Shown: in pieces, positions 17,336 through 25,828 of the stretch | Position numbering within the stretch: position 1 is the first letter of the stretch | Layout: each line of letters opens with the position of its first letter | From: Roseobacter sp. MED193 | GTDB lineage: Bacteria > Pseudomonadota > Alphaproteobacteria > Rhodobacterales > Rhodobacteraceae | Length of the DNA: 64,000 bases | NCBI RefSeq assembly: GCF_000152965.1 | Contig: NZ_CH902583.1 | Span: forward strand, 1,772,767 to 1,836,766 | Reading direction: 5' to 3' | Notes under the pieces: generated by a model | Seen by the model: only the letters and a program-made list of their open reading frames with translations | What the model was told of the DNA's origin: nothing | Databases searched by the model: none | Made by a program: the position numbers and the translations under genes

Positions 17336-17980
17336 GTGATGCACGACACCGTTCTCTTCGATTATTGGCGCTCCTCCGCCAGCTACCGCTTACGCATTGC
17401 GCTGAACCTGGCTGAAATCGATTACCGGTCCGTCACCGTGGATCTGGTCAAGGGTGAGCATAAGACGCCAGAACATCTGGCCCGCAATCCGCAGGGCTTT
17501 GTGCCGGTGCTAGAGATCGACGGTCTGCGCATGACCCAGTCTCTGGCTATTCTGGACTACCTGGACCAGACCCGCGAACTGGGCCTTTTGCCAAAAGACC
17601 CCGCCGCACGGGTTCAGGCCCAGGCCCTGGCCCATGCAATCGCAGTGGATCTGCACCCAGTCTGCAACCTGCAAGTGGCGAAACATGCCACCCAGCTTTC
17701 CGGTGGGGCCGAGGGAATGCCTGGCAATTGGATGGTGCACTTTATCCGTCCCGGCCTTCAGGCCTTTGAGACCCTGCTGGGCGCCTATGACAAGAGCCCC
17801 TATTGCACCGGGGAGGCCCCTGGCCTGGCTGACATATGCCTAATGCCACAGCTCTATAACGCACGGCGTTGGGGCGCTGACATCTCGGATATGCCCCGCA
17901 TTCTAGCGGTCGAGGCAGCCTGCGCCACCCACCCTGCCTTTGCCAAGGCACACCCGGATGCGGTCAACACCAGCGGCTGA
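17336..17980 (+). CDS. maiA: Maleylacetoacetate isomerase (zeta-class glutathione transferase)
   Basis: Isomerises maleylacetoacetate to fumarylacetoacetate with glutathione as cofactor. The protein is about 214 residues. The zeta-class active-site motif SSASYRLRIAL lies at about 13-23, the thioredoxin-like domain ends near residue 80, and the all-helical domain follows, including the LHPVCNLQV region. GTG at 17336 and ATG at 17339 are adjacent; AGGA sits 7 nt before the GTG. This completes the hmgA-maiA-fahA pathway. Its stop abuts the stop of the convergent DMT gene, with no gap. Confidence 0.94.
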   Translation: MMHDTVLFDYWRSSASYRLRIALNLAEIDYRSVTVDLVKGEHKTPEHLARNPQGFVPVLEIDGLRMTQSLAILDYLDQTRELGLLPKDPAARVQAQALAHAIAVDLHPVCNLQVAKHATQLSGGAEGMPGNWMVHFIRPGLQAFETLLGAYDKSPYCTGEAPGLADICLMPQLYNARRWGADISDMPRILAVEAACATHPAFAKAHPDAVNTSG

Positions 17981-18919
17981 TCACTCTGGGGCATCTGCCG
18001 GTCTATGTCGCCTGTTCGCTATGACCTTGAACAGGCGACCATCGGTCACCACCAACCCCAGGCCTATCACTAGAAAGCCAAGGAAGGCTTCGCGGCTCAG
18101 GGTCTCACCAAGGAAGCCGGCGCCCAGGCCAACCGCCACCGGCGGGATCAACAGAGTGACCAGCATCAGATTGGCAGATCCAGCCCGGCGCAGAATGTCA
18201 AAATACATCAGATAGGCCAATGCAGTGGACAGCACTGCGATACCGATCAAGGCGCACCAGACCTCGGCGGACAGATCCAACCGAGGCATACCCTCGACAT
18301 AGAACACCAGCGGCAGCATCAGCACAGTACTGCCAACCACCATGCCCAGCGCGTTCATCAAGGGCGGTTGCCCCGCCAAAAACAACTTCCCCCAAACACT
18401 GGCCAGCGCGTAGGAAAAGGCAGCGGCCAGGACCGCCAGCTGCGCCAGATTGCGCGGATCAAACGAGGTCAGCGTCGAAGGTCCCATGATTACCGCCACG
18501 CCCAAAAATCCCAGGGCAGCGCCAATCAGCTTCTGCGATGTCAGCGGCTCGTCCCGGAGCAAGATACCGGCCATCACTGCGCCAAACATCGCCGTGGTAC
18601 CATTGAGGATCGATGCCAACCCGCTTTCAATCTGGGTCTGCCCCCAAAAGATCAGCGAAAACGGCAGGGCGTTGTTCAATGCTCCCATACCAAGATAGGC
18701 GCCCCAGATCCTTGCCCCACCTGGGATCTGGATGCCTTTGATGCGCACAACCAAAAACAGCACCGGAAGCGCCAGCCCCACCCGAAACAGGGTAATGGTG
18801 AGCGGTGGTAATTGGCTGAGGGCGACTTCAGCGAAAAAGAACGACCCGCCCCAGACCAGCGCCAATGCCGCCAATAATACGCCAGATGTCAGATCAACGG
18901 ATGGGCTCGGCTGCGTCAT
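17981..18919 (-). CDS. EamA/DMT-family transporter
   Basis: A 312-residue integral membrane protein with ten predicted helices in two EamA repeats (about 12-145 and 158-297), the usual size for drug/metabolite exporters. The start at 18919 follows AAGGAG. It ends directly against maiA on the other strand. Substrate is unknown; these proteins commonly export amino acids or metabolites. Confidence 0.88.
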   Translation of the reverse strand: MTQPSPSVDLTSGVLLAALALVWGGSFFFAEVALSQLPPLTITLFRVGLALPVLFLVVRIKGIQIPGGARIWGAYLGMGALNNALPFSLIFWGQTQIESGLASILNGTTAMFGAVMAGILLRDEPLTSQKLIGAALGFLGVAVIMGPSTLTSFDPRNLAQLAVLAAAFSYALASVWGKLFLAGQPPLMNALGMVVGSTVLMLPLVFYVEGMPRLDLSAEVWCALIGIAVLSTALAYLMYFDILRRAGSANLMLVTLLIPPVAVGLGAGFLGETLSREAFLGFLVIGLGLVVTDGRLFKVIANRRHRPADAPE

Positions 18920-19180
18920 CTAGGGCTCCTTTTTTCCTGCCGCCCAGGCTAGGCCAACTGAACAGATGAAACGACCCGTTTCCTGCGCATAGGATCCGCC
19001 TCCCGGAAGAGGCGCCCCAGCTCGTACCAATATGCAGTGGCCTGCCACCAGGTTCTAAGCTGGCAAGCCCCGTCCATTGAAATGGCCAAGTGCAGATCCT
19101 GGATGCTTACCCCTTGCAGCCTTGGGCCTTGTAGGCAAAGGTCGCGATAGATTTTCAATCCGCAAAGGGAGCCCAATGGC

Positions 19181-19942
19181 ATGCGCCACTACCCCTACCG
19201 CCTCACTGGGCCTATCGGCTCTGCAGCAACGCTAGGGCTGATTGCCCTGCAGGTGGATGAAACCATCGAGCAGGACTTCCGCCGTCTGTTTCCCAGTCGC
19301 ACAGTGGCGATCTATGTGAACCGCATTCCCTCGGGCGAAGACCTGACACCCGCCTCCATTGCCCAGATGGGGCGCGATCTGCCCGCAGCTGCAGCCCTAT
19401 TGCCACAGGCTGCTACGTTTGATGCCGTGGCCTATGGCTGCACTTCAGGCACCACTTTGATCGGGGTGGACCGTGTGCGCACTTTGGTTCAGGGCGCTGT
19501 GAATACCCGCCATGTTGCCCAACCGCTCAGCGCAACCCTTGCTGCCTTTGCCGCGCTGGAGGTCTCTGCGATTGGCTTGGTTTCCCCCTACATAGACACG
19601 GTCGCCGGTCCTATGCGGCAGACATTCGAGGCCGCGGGCTACGCCGTTCCCGCCATGGTCTCCTTTGGCGAAGAGGTTGAAGCCAATGTCGCACGCATTG
19701 ATCCGGCCTCGATACATGCGGCTGCGTTGGAGGTGGGATCAAATCCGGAGGTGGGCGCGGTGTTCCTTAGCTGCACCAACCTGCGTACCCTTGATATCAT
19801 TACCGATCTGGAACAGCGTCTGGGCAAACCCGTGGTGAGCAGCAACCAGGCTCTGGCCTGGCACATGGCAAGACTCTCTGGGGCGCCTCTGGCTGCAGAT
19901 GCCCCTGGCGCACTGTTTGCTCGTCACCTGCCGCAAGGCTGA
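19181..19942 (+). CDS. Maleate isomerase / Asp-Glu racemase superfamily protein
   Basis: A 253-residue protein of the maleate cis-trans isomerase and arylmalonate decarboxylase group. Two catalytic cysteines are seen, Cys87 (YGCTSGT) and Cys198 (LSCTNLR), spaced as in the two-domain fold. Retaining both cysteines favours an isomerase or racemase over a decarboxylase, which usually has one. The start follows AAAGGGAG. It is a single gene with its own terminator at 19973-20010. Maleate isomerase would give fumarate, the same end product as the neighbouring homogentisate route, but the link is only by proximity. Confidence 0.82.
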   Translation: MRHYPYRLTGPIGSAATLGLIALQVDETIEQDFRRLFPSRTVAIYVNRIPSGEDLTPASIAQMGRDLPAAAALLPQAATFDAVAYGCTSGTTLIGVDRVRTLVQGAVNTRHVAQPLSATLAAFAALEVSAIGLVSPYIDTVAGPMRQTFEAAGYAVPAMVSFGEEVEANVARIDPASIHAAALEVGSNPEVGAVFLSCTNLRTLDIITDLEQRLGKPVVSSNQALAWHMARLSGAPLAADAPGALFARHLPQG

Positions 19943-19972
19943 AACACCCTTTTATCTAAGTTATAAAAAGAA

Positions 19973-20010
19973 AACCCCGCCCAGCGGCTTTGCCAGGCGG
20001 GGTTTGTTTT
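19973..20010. terminator. Strong bidirectional terminator
   Basis: A perfect 9-bp stem (AACCCCGCC and GGCGGGGTT) with a 14-nt loop is followed by TGTTTT on the plus strand and by a TTTTC-rich run on the minus strand. It lies between the converging isomerase gene and ABC transporter operon and serves both. Confidence 0.88.
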
Positions 20011-20028
20011 CTGATAATGAGGAAGGGA

Positions 20029-21312
20029 TCAGTTTCCAGATCCCTCGCTCGTGTCTTCACCGCTCAGGGTGCTGGGGGCAAAGACACCGCCAAAGCCGGA
20101 ATTATTGCCCTCGCTTTCCGTGCTCCCCTGCTGCTCTGTTTCGCCTTCCAGATTGGTAGGGGCAAAGACACCACCAAACCCGGAATCGTTCCCCGCAGGT
20201 TTAGACTGGGCCGGAGCAGCACTGCTGCCTTGCTCTGCCTCCTGTTGTTGACGACGCAGTTCACGCTGGCGCTTAAGCTCCTGAATGCGCAGCTCGGTCT
20301 CTAGGCGCTTTTGCTCCTGAACATCCGCGATACACTGCTGCGGACTATAGACAGTGGCCGTGCCAACCACAGTGACCGTGGCACAGGCGACAATCACCAA
20401 GGCTACAGCGGCCCAGTTTGAGCTGAGGAAGCCTGGCAGTTTGAACTGGCCTGAGCTCAACTCTTCCACCGTAGCCTCCTTGCGGGCCTCGGCCACCAGT
20501 TCTTTGCGGCGGATATTGGCCTCGTTGAACAGGGCGGCAAATACCGTGAGCAAGACAATGATAAAGGCCAGGGCCGAAATCGCCGGGGTGATGCCGTAGC
20601 GGACCTTTTGAGCCAGCTCGATGGTCAGCGTTGGATACTCGCCAAAGGTGAAGGTGGTGGTGTTGTAGTTCTCAAAGCTCGCCAGGAAGGCCAGCACCGC
20701 AGCCGAGGCGATGGCGGGCTTCATGAAGGGCAAAAGCACCTTGCGGAAGGCCTGCGCATGGGTGGCGCCCAGATCCAGTGCCGCCTCTGTCAGCGCGGTA
20801 TCATAGCGCTGCAGACGTGCCACCAGCACCAGCATACAGTAGCTGGCAATAAAGGTGGACTGGCCAATCACCGTGAGGAACAAACCGTTGGACAGGAAAC
20901 TGTCTGCCCCCAATCCAACCATACGGTTGATCCGGTCCCAGAACACCAGCGTCGAGATACCAATGACCACACCGGGCACCAGGATTGGCGCAATGATGAT
21001 GGTGTAATAGGTCGCCCTGAGCTTGGGCCAGATCTGAGTCAGCATCAGCGCCCCAGCCAAACCCATGGCGACCGAGAGCACCACAGTGCCTGCGCCCACC
21101 AGAATGGAGTTCTTGATGCCATTCAGGATCCGCTCATCCTGAAACAGCGCCGAGAACCATTCAAAGGTCAGGCATTCCCAGGGCGTCGCCCGCGGGAACT
21201 CTGGTGAGTTGAAGGCGGTAACCGACATGATCACCAGAGGTCCGAGCAGATAGGCAAAGAAAACGCCCAGGTAGATCCAGATGCTCAGGCGCATAAATGA
21301 GAGGTTCTTCAT
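20029..21312 (-). CDS. Polyamine-type ABC permease (PotC-like) with extra helix and repeat-bearing C-terminal extension
   Basis: Residues 1-275 are a normal PotC-type permease: six predicted membrane helices and the EAA loop (EAALDLGATHAQAFRKVLLP) that contacts the ATPase. Instead of ending there, the 427-residue protein adds a charged linker, a seventh hydrophobic helix (about 303-326), a Glu/Arg/Gln-rich stretch likely to be coiled coil (about 330-358), and a low-complexity tail. The tail has two copies of GFGGVFAP 28 residues apart (near 378-385 and 406-413). With seven helices the tail should be periplasmic. The start overlaps the PotB-like gene stop by ATGA. It is the last gene of the operon and is followed by a strong terminator. 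The tail's role is unknown. Confidence 0.9.
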   Translation of the reverse strand: MKNLSFMRLSIWIYLGVFFAYLLGPLVIMSVTAFNSPEFPRATPWECLTFEWFSALFQDERILNGIKNSILVGAGTVVLSVAMGLAGALMLTQIWPKLRATYYTIIIAPILVPGVVIGISTLVFWDRINRMVGLGADSFLSNGLFLTVIGQSTFIASYCMLVLVARLQRYDTALTEAALDLGATHAQAFRKVLLPFMKPAIASAAVLAFLASFENYNTTTFTFGEYPTLTIELAQKVRYGITPAISALAFIIVLLTVFAALFNEANIRRKELVAEARKEATVEELSSGQFKLPGFLSSNWAAVALVIVACATVTVVGTATVYSPQQCIADVQEQKRLETELRIQELKRQRELRRQQQEAEQGSSAAPAQSKPAGNDSGFGGVFAPTNLEGETEQQGSTESEGNNSGFGGVFAPSTLSGEDTSEGSGN

Positions 21313-22235
21313 TTGCCGATATCCCCCATGTTCACCTTGAACACCCGCATGAGGGCCAGCACCAAGAGGATACAGGTCACCAGCAGCACCACGGCATAGG
21401 CCGCGCCCTGTGGCCAGTCAGAGTTGTCGTTGAATTGCTGATAGATCAGCTGGGTAAACCACAAAGAGGAGGGACCACCCAGAATCTGTGGCGCCGCCAG
21501 TGCCCCGGCAGAGAGCATAAACACCATGGTACAGCCAGAGCTGATCCCCGGTTTGGCATAGGGAATGACCACCCGGCGGTGGATCATTGGCCAGCTGGCC
21601 CCCATGTCGCGTGCCGCCTCGATCTGGTTGCGATCTAGGCTTTCGATCACGTTGTAGATCGGGAAGATCATCAGCAAGATATAGGCATAGCCCAGCCCCG
21701 CATAGAGCGCGATATCGTTGCGAACAAAGTCAAAGGGCGTGTCGAATATCCCTGCGGCCACCAGCAAATTGTTGAGCACCCCGGTTTCGCCAAAGATAAT
21801 GCGCAACGCAAAGGCCCGCAGGATCTCGTTGATCCAGTAAGGAATGATCAGCATCAGCGCAAAGATACGGATGTGATTGCCCTTGGTCTGGGCCAGATAA
21901 TAGGCGATCGGATAACACAGGATCAGGTTAAAGATGGTCACAAAAATTGCCGCCACCAGGGTGCGGTAAAACACCTTGAGATCCACCGCGTTGTAGTCTT
22001 GGCTGCCACCTTCTGGGCCAAAAACTAGGTATTTGTAGTTCTCCATTGTGTAGACGTCTTTTGGTCCGCCAATTTCAGGAGGTGGCAGGTTGGGCCGGAA
22101 GGAGAAATCCAGCATCGAGAGCTGCGGCAGAATGATCAGACCGATGGTCCAGAACAGCACCAGCCCCAGCATCAGCGAGCCGATGCCAAGACCGTTACGG
22201 TCAAAAAACTCTTTTAGGAAACGAGGCATCGCCAC
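21309..22235 (-). CDS. Polyamine-type ABC permease (PotB-like)
   Basis: A 308-residue inner-membrane permease with six predicted helices and the EAA coupling loop at EAARDMGASWPMIHRRVVIP. It has an N-terminal periplasmic segment between helices 1 and 2, as PotB and PotH proteins do. It starts 5 nt after the ATPase stop and overlaps the second permease by 4 nt, so the two permeases are coupled. Together they form the channel of a putrescine/spermidine-type importer; the substrate could be another cationic compound. Confidence 0.92.
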   Translation of the reverse strand: MAMPRFLKEFFDRNGLGIGSLMLGLVLFWTIGLIILPQLSMLDFSFRPNLPPPEIGGPKDVYTMENYKYLVFGPEGGSQDYNAVDLKVFYRTLVAAIFVTIFNLILCYPIAYYLAQTKGNHIRIFALMLIIPYWINEILRAFALRIIFGETGVLNNLLVAAGIFDTPFDFVRNDIALYAGLGYAYILLMIFPIYNVIESLDRNQIEAARDMGASWPMIHRRVVIPYAKPGISSGCTMVFMLSAGALAAPQILGGPSSLWFTQLIYQQFNDNSDWPQGAAYAVVLLVTCILLVLALMRVFKVNMGDIGK

Positions 22236-22240
22236 ACCTC

Positions 22241-23353
22241 CTATTCAGTGGCCAGATCGCCAGCGGGCAAGGCCACAGCGTTCTGGACATCATATTGCAG
22301 GGTCATCGGCTGGCCCTTGTGGCTGTCAAAGGACTGGCCAAGGTTTGGCAAAGACACCTTCATTTCCTTGCCGCCTTCGCCTTCCATGAAGATATTGAAG
22401 CTATTGCCCTCAAACTCTTCGTTGGTGACGGTTGCGGTGACGAAATGATCACCCTGGGTGCCGGCGGGCGCCAAAGCAAAAGCCTCTGGGCGGATAAACA
22501 TCATCGCGTCATCTCCGGCTTTCATCTTACCCTGATTGGCGGTGGAAATCCGCGCCAGCAAATCACCAGAGCGATTTGTCGCGATCAGCGCTTTATCGCC
22601 CTGTACCTGCTTCACAGTACCCCGGAAAACATTGTTCTCGCCAACAAAAGACGCGGCAAAGGCGGTTGAGGGATCGTTGTAGATGGTTTTACCGTCGCCG
22701 ATCTGGTCGATCACCCCAGCGCGCATCACCGCGATGTTATCGGACATGGTCAGAGCCTCGCCCTGGTCGTGGGTGATGTAGATGAAGGTAATGCCCACCC
22801 GTTGCTGGATTTCGCGCAGCTCGGTCCGCATATGCTGGCGTAGTTTCAAATCCAGCGCCGATAGCGGCTCATCCAGCAGCAAAACGTCAGGTTCAGCGCA
22901 GAGCGCACGGGCAATGGCCACGCGCTGGCGCTGACCACCGGACAGCTCGGAAGGCAGCTTGTCGCCCTGACCCGGCAGCGCGATCATATCTAGCAGCTCA
23001 TCGGCGCGCTTGCGGCGCTCCTTGGCCGAGGCACCTTTGATCTCCATCGAGAAGGTGATGTTTTCCCAGACCTTCATCAGCGGAAACAGCGCCAGGTTCT
23101 GAAAGATCAGCGCTGTGGGACGTTTGTTTGGACCAATGCCCTTCATGTCGTTGCCGCCGATCAGCACCTGGCCTTCACTGGGGTCCAGAAAGCCGGAAAC
23201 AGCGCGCAAGATCGTGGTCTTGCCGCAGCCCGAAGGACCAAGGAAGGAAAAGAAATCACCACCCTTGATATGCACGTTTGCGTCGCGCACGGCGACAAAA
23301 TCTCCAAAGCGGATCCAGAGGTTTTCAAGATCTACGCCGACCCCAGCACTCAT
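22241..23353 (-). CDS. Polyamine-type ABC transporter ATP-binding protein (PotA-like)
   Basis: A 370-residue ATPase with Walker A GPSGCGKTT (about 41-49), signature LSGGQRQRVAIARA, Walker B VLLLDEP and the switch His in ITHDQ. A C-terminal TOBE regulatory domain follows from about 270. The ATG at 23353 follows GAGGAGA; the frame extends to 23488 but that part is not conserved in style and has no ribosome site. It energises the two permeases encoded immediately downstream. Confidence 0.94.
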   Translation of the reverse strand: MSAGVGVDLENLWIRFGDFVAVRDANVHIKGGDFFSFLGPSGCGKTTILRAVSGFLDPSEGQVLIGGNDMKGIGPNKRPTALIFQNLALFPLMKVWENITFSMEIKGASAKERRKRADELLDMIALPGQGDKLPSELSGGQRQRVAIARALCAEPDVLLLDEPLSALDLKLRQHMRTELREIQQRVGITFIYITHDQGEALTMSDNIAVMRAGVIDQIGDGKTIYNDPSTAFAASFVGENNVFRGTVKQVQGDKALIATNRSGDLLARISTANQGKMKAGDDAMMFIRPEAFALAPAGTQGDHFVTATVTNEEFEGNSFNIFMEGEGGKEMKVSLPNLGQSFDSHKGQPMTLQYDVQNAVALPAGDLATE

Positions 23354-23517
23354 GTGGTCTCTCCTCAGCTCGCACCTCTTGTGCCCGGTGGAGAATACCC
23401 CCGGCGCAAACAGGCTGCTCTGTTCATTCAGATGTGGTTCAAACGCGCCATGCGTCGCGGCATAGCCCGGCACTGGCCCCCAATACACTTGGGGACCAGT
23501 TCGATGTTCTCAGCGGA

Positions 23518-24642
23518 TTAGGCGCTTTTGAACTTGTTGACGAACTCAGTACGTACTTCGGCGTACCAAGGCGCTTCAGCAGGCCATGGGTTCAGGTTGG
23601 CCAGGCTGTCGCCAGGATAGGCTTCGGCAAAGTTCTTCTTGTAGACATCACCTGAGAAGGAATCCGCGCCCAGAACCGGCGAATTGTAGCCGTGGCTGTC
23701 GATTGCCTTGCCTGCAGCTTCTTTGCCAAAGGCGTAATCGATGAAGGCATAGACCTGCTCTTCGTTCTTGGCACCAACGGGCATGGACATGCCGTCAACC
23801 CAGGCCATCGCACCCTCAACAGGGGCTTGATAATGCACGGGCTCACCAGCGGCTTTCAGCGCCAGCGGTGGACCATCCCAAGTCTGGCCAACAACAACGC
23901 CTTCGTTCAGCAGACCGTTTTTCTGCGTATCGGCATCGTTCCAAATCAGCTTGATGCGATCTTTGCGCGCCATGCACCAATCGGTGATTTTGCCCCAGAC
24001 TTCACGCATGGTGTCTTCGTCACCATAGGCCGCCCAGACAGATCCAGGATCCATTTCGCCAGAGGCTTCCATGTAGAGACCGGCACCCAGCATCATCGAA
24101 TGGGCACGGCCCATGGTTTTGCCGGCGTTTTCTTCGGACCAGACATCGCCGTAAGAAGGTGCATCACCTGAAGGCAGCCACTTGTCAGTCCGATAGGCAA
24201 TGCCTTCGGTGCCCCAGATATGTGGCAACCAATGCACGCCAGCGCCTTCAAAGTTCCAAGCAGATGTGCCGATTTTGGCCATCGCAGGGTTGACCGCGTC
24301 GATGTTCACCTTGCTCATGTCGAAAGGCTTCAACAATTCCAGTGGCCCCCACTGCAGCGAGCGGTTGTTGGTGGGCGAGACAATGTCAAAACCCTGACCC
24401 TTGGTGGCCTTCATCTTGTTGATGATTTCCTCATTAGAGCCAATACCGGTGTAATTCACCTTGATGCCGGTCTTTGCCTCAAAGCCTTCGATGAAGGCTG
24501 GGGGCAGATAATCCGACCACATCAGAATGTTCACTTCACCCGAAGAGGCCAGCGCGCTTTTGGAATAGAGCGGCGCCGCCAGAGCAGCCGCACCAGCGCT
24601 TTTCAGCAGGGTCCGGCGCGTGACATTAGATTTGGTAGTCAT
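23518..24642 (-). CDS. Extracellular polyamine-type solute-binding protein (PotD/PotF-like), Tat signal
   Basis: A 374-residue periplasmic binding protein. The N-terminus has a twin-arginine export signal (TRRTLLKSAGAAAL) followed by a hydrophobic stretch and likely cleavage after SALA. The mature protein starts EVNILMWSDYLPPAF, as in PotD/PotF proteins, and has two-lobe length. The ATG at 24642 is preferred over an in-frame TTG at 24648. A 164-bp gap separates it from the ATPase gene, a usual arrangement when binding protein is made in excess. The substrate is inferred to be a polyamine or related amine. Confidence 0.92.
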   Translation of the reverse strand: MTTKSNVTRRTLLKSAGAAALAAPLYSKSALASSGEVNILMWSDYLPPAFIEGFEAKTGIKVNYTGIGSNEEIINKMKATKGQGFDIVSPTNNRSLQWGPLELLKPFDMSKVNIDAVNPAMAKIGTSAWNFEGAGVHWLPHIWGTEGIAYRTDKWLPSGDAPSYGDVWSEENAGKTMGRAHSMMLGAGLYMEASGEMDPGSVWAAYGDEDTMREVWGKITDWCMARKDRIKLIWNDADTQKNGLLNEGVVVGQTWDGPPLALKAAGEPVHYQAPVEGAMAWVDGMSMPVGAKNEEQVYAFIDYAFGKEAAGKAIDSHGYNSPVLGADSFSGDVYKKNFAEAYPGDSLANLNPWPAEAPWYAEVRTEFVNKFKSA

Positions 24643-24735
24643 ATTCAAATTTCTCCCTAGTGGGTTTGTTGGTGTCGTTTTTTATTGTTTTTGGTATCTA
24701 AAAGAGTGCGGGGCATTGCGCCCAACAAACAGTGA

Positions 24736-24750
24736 CAGTTTCAAAAACTG
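24736..24750. promoter_or_regulatory. Inverted repeat upstream of the polyamine-type transporter operon
   Basis: CAGTTT-CAA-AAACTG, with perfect 6-bp arms, lies about 95 bp before the binding-protein start in an AT-rich gap. It could be an operator for the transporter operon. No regulator gene is adjacent, so the protein partner is unknown. Confidence 0.4.
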
Positions 24751-24925
24751 ATAAGGCCAAAATGCCGAAACACACAAAAATATGGCTCCAGTTTCTGAAT
24801 AGCTCCACTCGATTCTCCTCAACAGTCACACAATAAGGTGGTGTTGTAACAGGAGTTTGCGCCTCTCAGATCCTTCCGTCAATGCTAACAGCTGCTCATT
24901 GTAGCACCTCCCTTCCGAATGCCTT

Positions 24926-25765
24926 TCAAACAGACGATCCGATCATGGCAACTCCAATGGCCATGACCACCGCAGCCCCCAAACGTCGAATCCAGTTGCC
25001 TTCGCGCAGAAAGATAAATCCAATTAGGGCAGCAAAAATCACCGAGGTTTCCCGCAGGGCTGAGACTGCCCCAAGGGGCGCAAAGTTCTTTGCAAAGAGC
25101 ACCAAGCCGTATGCCGTCATCGAGACAAAGCCGCCCGCAAGGCCGATAACCCAATGGCGTGTTGGGATCTGGGCCAGCACTCGGCGTCGGCGCAGGCCAA
25201 TAAAGGCGGCAATAAACAGGTGGCCAAACGCTCCCCAGGCCCAATAGCTGAGGGTATTGCCCGACAGGCGCACGCCCAGTCCATCAACCAGAGAATAGAG
25301 TGAGATGCAGACCCCCGTTCCCAGTGCATAAAGAAGTGCCATCCGGCCAACCCCGGACTTCAACGCCTGCCAACTGCTAAGCTGGATACCAAGGCCAATC
25401 AGGGCGATGCCAGCCCAGGCCTGCAGCGGCAGGATTTCATCTGCAAATACCATTGCCCAAAGCGCCACCAGGGCCGGCACGATACCCCGCGCAATCGGAT
25501 AGACCACGCTTAGATCGCCATGTTTGTAGGCCTGTCCCAACATGTAGAAATAGCCAAAGTGGATCAGCGTCGACAGAGCCACATAGCCAAGACTTTCCAG
25601 CTCGGGCAGCGGCAGATAGGCCACCATGACAGCCCCGGGAATGACATGGCCCAGCGCCACCAACCCTAGGGTGGTCGTACGGTCTGCTGCCGTTTTCACA
25701 ATGGCGTTCCAGACCGCATGCAGTATGGCGGCAGACAGGATGATGGCGACAACAAAGGCTGTCAT
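24926..25765 (-). CDS. EamA/DMT-family transporter
   Basis: A 279-residue membrane protein with about ten helices and two EamA halves (about 1-133 and 142-277). The N-terminus ILHAVWNAIVKTAADR and the segment VVYPIARGIVPALVAL are typical of the family. The start at 25765 follows GAGGAAA. It is transcribed leftward on its own between the Na/Pi transporter and the ABC operon. Substrate unknown; it is distinct in sequence from the other two DMT proteins in this window. Confidence 0.87.
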   Translation of the reverse strand: MTAFVVAIILSAAILHAVWNAIVKTAADRTTTLGLVALGHVIPGAVMVAYLPLPELESLGYVALSTLIHFGYFYMLGQAYKHGDLSVVYPIARGIVPALVALWAMVFADEILPLQAWAGIALIGLGIQLSSWQALKSGVGRMALLYALGTGVCISLYSLVDGLGVRLSGNTLSYWAWGAFGHLFIAAFIGLRRRRVLAQIPTRHWVIGLAGGFVSMTAYGLVLFAKNFAPLGAVSALRETSVIFAALIGFIFLREGNWIRRLGAAVVMAIGVAMIGSSV

Positions 25766-25828
25766 TCTAGGAATTTCCTCGTTTGTTCCGGTGAGAAATT
25801 GCCCAATTTAGAGCCTGTTCTTTGGGTC

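Noticed and set aside
20072-20192. Tandem DNA repeat as a CRISPR or minisatellite
   Set aside because: There are only two units, in frame, inside the permease gene; it is a protein repeat.
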